A DNA stretch of 64,000 nt from assembly GCA_036435485.1 (NCBI GenBank), contig CM071600.1, positions 54,929,546 to 54,993,545 on the forward strand, given 5' to 3'. Below, piece by piece: positions 55,774 through 64,000 of the stretch. Position numbers and translations under genes: made by a program. Under the pieces are notes generated by a model. That model did not search any database, was not told the DNA's origin, and worked only from the letters and a program-made list of their open reading frames with translations. Every line of letters starts with the position of its first letter. Position 1 is the first letter of the stretch. Source of the stretch: Saposhnikovia divaricata. Lineage: Eukaryota > Streptophyta > Magnoliopsida > Apiales > Apiaceae.

Positions 55774-56591
55774 TCCTTGTTGCTTATTTTCAGGGGAGTT
55801 TTCTTTCACTCTTGTTTCTCCCTCATTTTTATTTGTCATGCATGAGGACATGCCATGTTTTAAGTGGGGGAATGATTGTTTATGTTCATCCTTGTAGTAT
55901 AATATGTAGGTAGTGTTAGTATTCTCTTTTGTTCCATTTGATGTCTGTATCGTTTACTTTGGGAAATCATGAGCTTGTTTACTTGTTTGTAAAATTTAAG
56001 ACATTGTGAGCTTGTAGTCTTGTTTTCTCCTATTTCGTGCCTAGCATTATCAATTTGATGTGAATCTATAAGTTTGATGCACCTTATTGCACACACTCAC
56101 TTAAACTGGCATGAAAAGTCTAGATTGTTGTAATTAAATTGTAAACATGACGATTATCTCTTAGAATGCATGGAATCAAATCGAGAAGATGTTATTACAA
56201 CTTAAACCTTGTGAGGCCTTGAACGATGATTCTTTTGCTTGTGTGTTGCTCCCTCTTTATGTGTGTTTGTTACTCTAGGGCTTGCATTAAACCTTCATTC
56301 ATGGATGCACCTTAATAAGGAAATTCTATTTAGGATAACCTTTTTGACCTTTTTAGCTTGTGAACCATGAAAATAATCCCTAGTTACCCCTTTGAAGCTT
56401 ATATCCATATTTTTTTCGTCACTTTCTCCTTTTATACATGAGTCAAAGCCAAATACTTCACTCTCGACCTAGTTGAGCTAGTTGAGTCGTGGAAAGAATT
56501 GATTGATGAGCATGTGAATTTGGAGAAGTTGTGAAGAGGAAGGATTCTAATTATTGTAAGTGGGAACTAGTTTGATGTGTATATCTAGATG
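55774..56591 (+). repeat. 818-bp tandem repeat, unit 2
   Basis: Nearly identical to unit 1. I noticed only G for A near the start (TCCTTGTTGC) and G for T in GAGTCGTGG. It carries the second PPT-like tract near 55860. Confidence 0.95.
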
Positions 56592-57538
56592 TGGTTCAAA
56601 GTTCTTTGTAGTATTTATTTATGTTATGCATTCCATTTGTTAAAAAAATAATAATAAAGGGGATGTAAAAAAAAGAAAAAAAAAGAAAAAAAAGAAAAAA
56701 AAAGAAGAGAAATAGAAAAAAAGCAATAAATCTTTGTACTTTATTTTGTTTAAATTTTCTTGGTAAATGTGGTTGTGTTTTGTAATTGTAAATGAGTGAA
56801 GACATTCTTTAGTTTGAGAATTTGGTGGATGAAGCGAGCAAGCGTCATTTTGACTCAACTAGCGAGACTTTTACACCTTCATTGAACTTAAATTTTCACA
56901 CCTTCACCCAAGCCTCATTACAACCCATTTTATGAATTCCTTGTTTTTGGTGCAATCCGGAATTTAGGTGAACATGCAAGGTCAAGTAGAGCGCATGCAT
57001 TTAGACTTGGAGTTGAGTGAAATCTCTAGCCCATACTTGTGGATACATAATTAAGAGATGTGAGATTTTTCACCATACAATTTCATCTTCTTAATGCGAA
57101 GCCATGTATGCTTTGTGATAATCTTGTCTAATGTTCACGATTGAAGTGCATTCATTCTATCTTTAATGTCTTTGTTACATCTTGCACAAGGTGTGTTATC
57201 TTGATTCTTGAATTGGTTGTTATCTCGTTTTAGTGGATGACAAGGTGAATAGCTCTATATGTTTGATTTTAGTTACAAGTAGACGACTCGGAGATGTGAA
57301 TGTAGTAGTTAGTTTAATTAATAGGTATTGTTAGTTTCTTATTTGTTAATGGCTTTTGTGATTTTTTGGGTACATTATCTATAAACCCTCACGAGACCTC
57401 ACTCGTCCACTAGGGCTACCTAGGGGTTCCAAGGGCTTGTTGCATATGCCAAATGCAACCGTGATCACCTACGGAAGTGGTACTAGTTAGGAGTATATGG
57501 TTATGTTAATATTAGTTTGCTCGGGACAAGCAAAGTTT
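56592..57538 (+). other. 3' untranslated part of the Athila-like element
   Basis: No coding frame. A run of about 90 bases at 56641-56730 is almost only A with scattered G (poly-A/GA tract). The rest is unique sequence leading to the polypurine tract. Confidence 0.7.
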
Positions 57539-57553
57539 AAGTGGGGGAAGATT
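57539..57553 (+). other. Polypurine tract of the Athila-like element
   Basis: AAGTGGGGGAAGATT abuts the 3' LTR start TGATAACGTG. Confidence 0.9.
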
Positions 57554-58810
57554 TGATAACGTGTATTTTATACACGTTTTGTCTTTTATTCTCTTACATT
57601 TTTGTTAGTTTCGAATGTAGTTTTATCGATATTAATTATGTTTTTCATCTTTCAGTGCCTCATGCTTAATTGTTGAAAAGATGGATTATTGTGGGCTTGA
57701 AAGCGAAGATTATTCAAGAGGGAAGTTAGAAGATGCAAGCTCGCGATACCGGGAGGTGTTTAATGCATTATCTTCAAGTTTTCCTCCTGAACGGGCTGCT
57801 GTACGGCCGTTCAACAGGCCGTTCAAAAGGAGCAGTTTTTCTGTACGGGTTGCTGTACGGCCGTTCAACAGACCGTACAACCCTGCTGTGTATTAAAAAA
57901 AGAAGTGAAGCCAAACACATCTCTTATCTTACACATCTCATCTGATTTTTCTCTCATCTTTAGCATCTCAAGAACACAATTAGGGTTAGGAGGAGACATT
58001 TATTACTTGTAATCTAGCATTGATTATGAGTAACTAACTCCATTTATTTGGCTCAAGGAGGATCTCTTGTACTAAACCCATTTCATTTTAAGTAATATCT
58101 ATTTCACTCTATCTTGAATTCTTGAGTTGTATTGTTTATGATTTTGCTTGAAGAATTGTAAGTTGATTCAATTTGCTCTTCTTGTAATTTCAATTGCTAA
58201 TTGTTTGTGCTACTCCGTAATTGTTAGTGCATTCATTATAGTAGCACAAGGTTTAGTTCACCTAAATCCTCAAGATTCAAGTGCAAATACCTAGGTTGAG
58301 CTTCTCATCCTTGGGTTTGTCTTAGCCTCTCTTTGTTTAATTCCTTGACTTGGTTAAATTGATAGTGCTTCATTATTGGTTGCTAATATCAAGAGAGCTA
58401 ATTTATGTGCTTCACTAAATTAATGTTTTTAGAAGAGAAATAAGTAATTGTGTGCTTCACCAATTATCTTGGTTAAGTAGAGTTGGATATATTTTGCTTG
58501 TTTGTGGGTTGAAGTGCTTGAATTCCATAATCCTTGGGTCAAATAACTCTTTATCTTGATAATTTACTCATTGTGTTTGTTGTATTGGTAAAATTGGATG
58601 ATAGCAATTTATTTAGTCATATTTCTCTAGCATATTATTTCTTGCATTCTAGGTGTTTGATTAAATACCACAACCAACTAAAAAAAACCCCCCACCATTT
58701 TACTTTACATTAGTATTGAACGCTATTCCCTTGGGTTCGATCCCTACTTGCCACATTTGCTATATTTATAGTTAAGTGCGAACATAGTAGAGCATAAACA
58801 TTTATTTTCA
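57554..58810 (+). repeat. 3' LTR of the Athila-like element (1257 bp)
   Basis: Begins TGATAACGTGTATTTTATAC and ends CATTTATTTTCA; a partner of 46957-48202. It has an extra copy of an ATCT-rich word near 57921-57937 that the 5' LTR lacks. Confidence 0.92.
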
Positions 58811-61800
58811 ATTTGGAACGAGCATATCAATGCGATCAAGGCAAGTGAATTATAATGTTAAGGATTCAAGGATTTTTTTTTTTTTTATGATTTGAGGATT
58901 TGGAACGAAACCTTCGAGTTAGAATAACGAACGTTCTAGAAATCGCTAGAACTTTATATCGAGATTAAGCGATAAAGCGAACGCGAAACAAATTATGGAT
59001 TAAATACATAACGAGATTGAAAACCTTGCATGATCATCTAGGGTTTTTATTAAGTGAATTTGGGTGGAAAGAAAACAAGAAAAGAAAAAGGAATGGTAAT
59101 GTGTATGACCAAGAACTTGCCAACAATGCTACACCTCATCACATTTCATGCACACCACAAGGCCTTGCCAAGTGTTTTAAGAGGGGTTAAGAGCTGATTA
59201 TACATCAATACATATCACAAAATTTATTTACCAACTAGTCATAGCCAAAGAAAAAGAGGGAAAAGAGCAAGAACACCACCACCTCTCTCTTTGAACCATT
59301 CGGCCCTTCCCATTTAATTCAAACTCAAAACCCTAGCTTCCAAGCTTTGTTTTTCATGATCTATGGATTGAATGAAAGATAATAAGGAGACTAAGGTATG
59401 GTTAAAGTTTGAGCTTCAAACTTGTATCCTAGCTATGTCAAATATCCCTTCAAAGATAAGCATGAATATTGATGAATAGTAACTTACATTGTTTTCTTGT
59501 TTTGATCTTATGGTTTAAGATTTGTAAAGGTTGTCTAAGGCTTGTTAAGTGATTATAAACACTTGATAGTGTTGTTAAAGCTTTCAAGAAGGTAAAACCC
59601 TAATCCACCCTTTTGGTTCATATGAGTTTTTGAAGTGATTTTGATGTTATGGTTAATATAAGTTCATATTAAGGAGTTTTATAATTGTATGGTGGTATAA
59701 AATGTGTAAATGATTGGGTATTGTATTTGAACATTACCACTGACCTTAGAGGTCATATAAGAGTGTTTGGTTGTGATATGAGAGTATGGGTTGTCCGGTG
59801 TGGCTTGGTTGTAATGAAACAAAATGGAAATGTTTGAGTTATAGCCGTCGTAATGGCAAAATTTTGTTAACCGAAACAGTTAAGACCCGAGACCATAAAA
59901 CCATTTTTAGACTCACCAATGCCTATGGTTACAAAGATATAGTTGTCTAGTTTATTTCGCCAAAAGAATCGAGTTAAAAGAGTTTACGGTTTAAGAGTTA
60001 TGCTAGTTTTAGTGAAAGCGGTTCGAGAGATTTCATTGCAGAAATGTAACCACTTTGATGCTAAGTTCAAAATCCTTAATAGTCGAATTAGAATGTGAAA
60101 TTTGGTAATAAAATGCTAAGGACAGTTGGTAAGATTTGTGTGAAGGTTTCGAGTCAAAAAGATTATTTTCCGATTTTATAAAAATGCATAAGTCGAGGTT
60201 GCGCAAGTGAAAACCCCTAGGAACGTGACTTTAAAATCAAACTTATAAGTGGTTAAGTATAATGTGAATATGAAGATCGATTTTGAACCAAACTTATGAC
60301 TTAAGCACTTGACGATTAATATGGACTTAGTACGAGTCTAGCGTGAACCAATATTGCCTCGGTTGTAAATCGTTTAAGTATACAAGTAATGAGTTATAAA
60401 TGGATCGTCTAGGGGATAAATCGTGTGTTCTTGATTTGTTTAAATTATCGGACATCGTCGCGAGCCCCTACCACGATCAGTATACCAGGCAAGTTTTCTA
60501 AACTTGTACTTTTGTAGTATTATTATATAATACTGCTTTTGCCATGGATAGTATAATATCTTTTGCGATAATTGTTCTGTCGTGATTAAATTGGATTTTG
60601 ATTTTTGGTTTATATACTAGCTTCGAGATATATAGTTATAAACCGGTTTACCTTTTAGCTCTAAAGATAAGAGCATACCTGTTGTTTCGACTCTAGACCG
60701 GAAGTCGGTATTTTGAGATTGTCAAGGAAATCCAAGGGATTCCAGGGACAAGATTATTATTCGTTCTGAATAATGTTTTTCTTTCATAAACATTATTCGT
60801 ATATTCGTAAAGTATTAATTTCTTGGAAACGATTCGAGAAATATTATTCGAATAATTCTTTTATTCTCAGATGATTATTTTAAATCATTATTTTATTTTT
60901 GGGATTTATTTAATAAATATTATTTGAATATTTATTAAATCTTTTTAAATGATTCGAAATTCGTATTATTTATTTAAAAATCATTTGAGGTCTTTAAAAA
61001 TTATTTTAAATATTTTCTGACCTCCAAAAATATTTTTAAAAATTATGAGGATTCCCAAATAATTGTTTGTGATTATTATCAGCTCACTTGAGCCATCTAT
61101 ACGCTTTCAATTCCATTCATATTGGGAATCCAGAGTTCGTGCGTCATTGTTGATTCTTTTTATCAAGATCTTCAAGTGTATCCAAAGAATAGAACCCTAT
61201 TATTATAAAAAGTTTCCAGTTTCGTTAAAAGAATATAAGATTCAGTCTTGATTTCGTGTGAACCATTTGTTGTTCAAAGTGTGATTCCGGCCGAAGGCTA
61301 GCGAAAAGTTTCGGTTAGCTTCCATTTGATTCCGGAAGTAACCAAAGGATACGGGTAAGATCTGCTAACGGGTAGAAACCCGGGGAACTCGAATTTATTC
61401 AGTTCCAGGTCTGCAGATTCGTGCAAAGACAAGAACTGGGAATCGGAGTTAGAGACGAAGGTGGCGCATCGTCCAGCCACGGCCCTGATGAGGTTGGGGC
61501 AGATTGGGAAACTGGGATTGTCCCCTACATGTAGAAATTTTGATCAACGTGAGCCCCATGCATATCGACTGATCATCGAGCAGGGGTGCGCCGGGAAATT
61601 CCCGCAACAAGTTCAAGTCAATTCTCTTTCCTACGAAGTATTATTCATTCTATCAGGCAGTATCTGAAACTGCTGATCTTGTTTTCCCGAGGAGAGTTTT
61701 TGCATCCAGTTTCTATCCAATCCCATTAAGGGTGAATAATCGAATGTGCGTGTTTTATAAATTGCTTCGGTAGATGTAAGTTTCTTATATCTTTCATAAA

Positions 61801-62005
61801 AGATAGCATTTGATAATTAAAGTACTGATTCCGTATTATTTTTCGGATATCTTTCCAGTAAGAAAGAAATTTCCTTTGATGGATTGTTAAGATATTTTTG
61901 GCAATAATTGTCCGGTATAAGTTCATATTGAGACTTTTTTTATAAGAAGATTATGCCATACTTTATTTACCTTGCCGAGCTTTCGCTCACTCTTGCTATT
62001 GTTTT
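58811..62005 (+). repeat. Right fragment of the Tekay-like Gypsy LTR split by the Athila-like element
   Basis: About 3.2 kb without coding frames. Several landmarks follow the order seen in the Tekay-type LTR at 18494-21957, although the sequences are a different family. A leader-like CTCTCTCTTTGAACC and AAACCCTAGC lie near 59280-59330. CGCGAGCCCCTACCACGATC followed by GGCAAGTT lies near 60460. GGTGGCGCATCGTCC lies near 61460. CCGAGCTTTCGCTCACTCTTGC lies near 61975. With 46839-46956 this would be one LTR, solo or truncated. The right end is uncertain. Confidence 0.5.
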
Positions 62006-62227
62006 ATATATTATATGAAGGAATTTCTACACATGCGGAAGTATTTATAACATTTATATGCATAGAAATCCTAATTAATCATGCATATATTTCAAGAAAA
62101 TAAGAAAATTACCTTGAGAGCTTCAAAAATTAGCAAGACCAGTTCTTGTTCTTCACCTTGCAATTACTCCTCAGTGTGTGGAGTGCTCCAATGGTATATA
62201 TTAATAAATAATAATAATATATGACCG
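62006..62227. other. AT-rich sequence, unassigned
   Basis: Short transition between the Tekay-like LTR and the Helitron-like cluster. I see nothing identifiable in it. Confidence 0.4.
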
Positions 62228-62254
62228 CCCGTGCTTTACACGGGTTATAGGCTA
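62228..62254 (+). mobile_element. Helitron-like 3' terminus, degenerate
   Basis: Hairpin CCCGTG...CACGGG (62228-62244), then TTATAGGCTAT. The final CTAT departs from CTAG. The sequence just after it (TATTATATAATAACG) resembles the one after the end at 63386. Confidence 0.5.
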
Positions 62255-62971
62255 TTATTATATAATAACGAAAACATTAAAAGTTTTGGTACCTGTTTTT
62301 TGGTATTTCGTGTTTTTACTAAATTACCTTTATTTATATATTAGTATGTTTATACCTAAGTGCCATTACTTATATTTATTCGTACTATTATATTAAAGTC
62401 AAATATTGAAAGATATGAAAAAATATAATTATAGATAACTGATCAATTTCCTTTTTTTTTTTCAATGTAAAGCATGTTACTTTTTATATTTTTTCAATAA
62501 CTAATCAAATTTTTTTTTCAGGTATAACACATTTTCTTCTATATTTTTCCTATCTAAAATTTATCTTATTATTAATAATTGTACGGGCAATTCTATTTCA
62601 TAATATAAAATAATAATGCTATAATTAATAATACCAAACTAATTTTCTTTCCAGCTAAAACACTACCTTCTCTATTTAATAAAATATTTTAATCACTAAT
62701 TACTTATCGACTACTTTTTTCAAATAAAAATTATTATTTTTTCTATATTTTCTAATTAAAATTCCTCTTTTTTAAAAATATCACGAACATCATATATATA
62801 ATTATTATAATTAAATAATATCATTTAGAAATTTTAAACCAACAAAGTTACCTTACCATATCTTTCAGTCATTAATAAAATATAATTAAAACCCAATCTA
62901 AACTATTATATTAAAAACCGAAATATTGAAAATTTTGATGTGTATATATACTAAAATGTAACCCGTATATA
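62255..62971. other. AT-rich region with Helitron 5'-end-like words
   Basis: Two segments (near 62383 and 62897) resemble TCTAAACTATTATA followed by AAA and GAAATATTGAAA, the same words that open the Helitron candidate at 62972. No genes. Confidence 0.4.
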
Positions 62972-63386
62972 TCTAAACTATTATAATAAAGTCGAGATAT
63001 TGAAAATTTTGGTGTATATCTATACTAAACTATAATAAGCAAACTAGGGTATAATTGTTCGTAATTTGGTTCAATGGTTCAATCGTACAAACAATAGTGA
63101 TCGTTAGATTTTTTAGTAAATCAATGACAACCGATAGATTTAACACCAAGGAATATTCCATATTTGTGCTAATTTAATGAATACCCAAGTTTCGAATCCC
63201 GTTAACAATAAATTAAGTAAAAAATTTATATTATTATTAATCCTAAACAATACACAACCTGTTGACTAATATATTTAATTTTAAATTAAAAAACTATTAA
63301 ACTAGAAAATTAAATAAAATTTTAATTTTATCATAAAAAATATTATATCATATTTCAAAGAAGCCCGTGCATGGGTTATAATCTAG
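62972..63386 (+). mobile_element. Short non-autonomous Helitron candidate (about 415 bp)
   Basis: Starts TCTAAACTATTATAATAAAG after an A and ends with a hairpin CCCGTG/CATGGG (63364-63375), then TTATAAT and CTAG (63383-63386) before a T. This fits the Helitron rule of insertion between A and T, a TC start and a CTRR end. No Rep/helicase is encoded. A slightly longer version could start at 62897. Confidence 0.55.
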
Positions 63387-63716
63387 TATTATATAATAAG
63401 CGAAATGGATATAATTTAACCCTTTTTTGGTTAACCTTTTTTTATTATCCCTCGTTCACAACCGTTAAATCATCAACTCAAATAAATCATGACTGTTAGA
63501 TATAACAATACTAAAAGTCGTTATATACAGATATCTAAGGTTCGATTCCCATCAACAACATATTAATTTATATTTAATACTAAAAATTATTATATATAAA
63601 GATGTAAGGTTCGAATTCTTACAATAACATATTAAAATTAATTTTTATAATATTATATTACACTATAAACAAATTATAAAAAATTAAAAGTAACCCGTAC
63701 TCGGGCTATAAGCTAG
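63382..63716 (+). mobile_element. Second short Helitron candidate, abutting the first
   Basis: TCTAGTATTATATAATAAGC overlaps the CTAG end of the previous unit and could be its own 5' start. The 3' end has hairpin CCCG-TACT-CGGG (63694-63705), then CTATAAG and CTAG (63713-63716) before a T. Two B-box-like GGTTCGA words lie inside (near 63539 and 63608). Confidence 0.45.
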
Positions 63717-64000
63717 TTTACATAACTATAGTATACATAAACTAAAATACAAGTGATAAAATTTAGGTTTTTTTCAAAAATACTCATATTAAGATTTGTT
63801 TTAAAAAAAATATGGTGTAACCTCGTTTATAACCTCAAATACAGTTGTTGTAACCTGAGTAACTACTTTTAATCTACCCTGCAAGCAACTTTCATAATAT
63901 TTTTTGAAAAGAAAATTAAAAATTTAATATTTTATAAAAATTTCCCTAAAATTTATAATACAAAGTTAATACTTTAACTCACCCTTCTTTTGTTTGGGTT
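63717..64000. other. AT-rich end of window
   Basis: No coding frame, repeat boundary or RNA gene is visible. Confidence 0.5.

Larger units (their letters stand above)
46957..58810 (+). mobile_element. Athila-like Ty3/Gypsy retrotransposon (about 11.85 kb)
   Basis: LTRs of about 1.25 kb (46957-48202 and 57554-58810), a tRNA-Asp-like PBS, gag-pol, a post-pol ORF, a long 3' untranslated part and a polypurine tract. This plan and the PBS type fit the Athila lineage. The LTRs differ at roughly 15 positions plus a few indels by eye, including a 14-17-bp insertion in the 3' LTR, so it is moderately young. The outer ends are imperfect: the 5' LTR begins TCACG rather than TG. The flank is AATTT on the left and (A)ATTT on the right, compatible with a target duplication but not clean. 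Confidence 0.88.

Noticed and set aside
61063..61667. Short frames of 60-68 codons in the LTR-like region
   Set aside because: They fall in non-coding LTR-like sequence and show no recognisable motif.

Overview
This is a plant nuclear genome window, most likely from a eudicot (species not assigned). It is AT-rich, dominated by LTR retrotransposons, and carries a host gene with GT-AG introns. I see no rRNA, tRNA gene, CRISPR array or prokaryotic feature. The only host protein-coding gene I can support is a purple acid phosphatase on the minus strand (34694-42040).

Positions 1-32574 are one nested retrotransposon stack. The outer element is a Tat-lineage Ty3/Gypsy on the minus strand. Its body is at 1-6245, the N-terminus of its gag at 18226-18493, and its PBS plus 5' LTR at 32051-32574. 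Its other LTR lies beyond the left edge. A SIRE/Maximus-type Ty1/Copia (6246-18225, plus strand, 514-bp LTRs, target duplication ATTAA) split its gag. A Tekay/Del-type chromovirus Gypsy (18494-32050, plus strand, LTRs of about 3.5 kb, target duplication ATGTT) landed 263 bp away, just before the gag start codon. All three coding regions carry stops and frameshifts. An antisense extra ORF (2-421) lies downstream of the Tat pol.

Positions 32575-46838 are the genic interval. It holds Helitron-like termini, two Stowaway-type MITEs, a tandem tRNA-like SINE pair, and the phosphatase gene (five exons, predicted 433 aa, all seven metal ligands present). Intron 1 of that gene carries a complete Copia element (36274-41322) in the same orientation. 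Its 252-bp LTRs look identical, its target duplication TTTTC is perfect, and its 1486-codon gag-pol ORF is uninterrupted, so it is a very recent insertion.

Positions 46839-62005 are an Athila-like Gypsy (46957-58810, plus strand) inside a large Tekay-like LTR, whose pieces flank it at 46839-46956 and 58811 to about 62005. The Athila element has a tRNA-Asp-like PBS, broken gag-pol, a post-pol ORF, and an 818-bp tandem duplication in its 3' part that repeats a polypurine-tract-like motif. Positions 62006-64000 are AT-rich and contain a run of Helitron-like 3' ends set head to tail.

The best leads are the young sense-oriented Copia in the phosphatase intron, an octamer (AAACTCTG/CAGAGTTT) present 23 times throughout the SIRE-type element, the large post-pol ORF of that element, which does not look like an envelope protein, and the duplicated PPT-like module in the Athila element.
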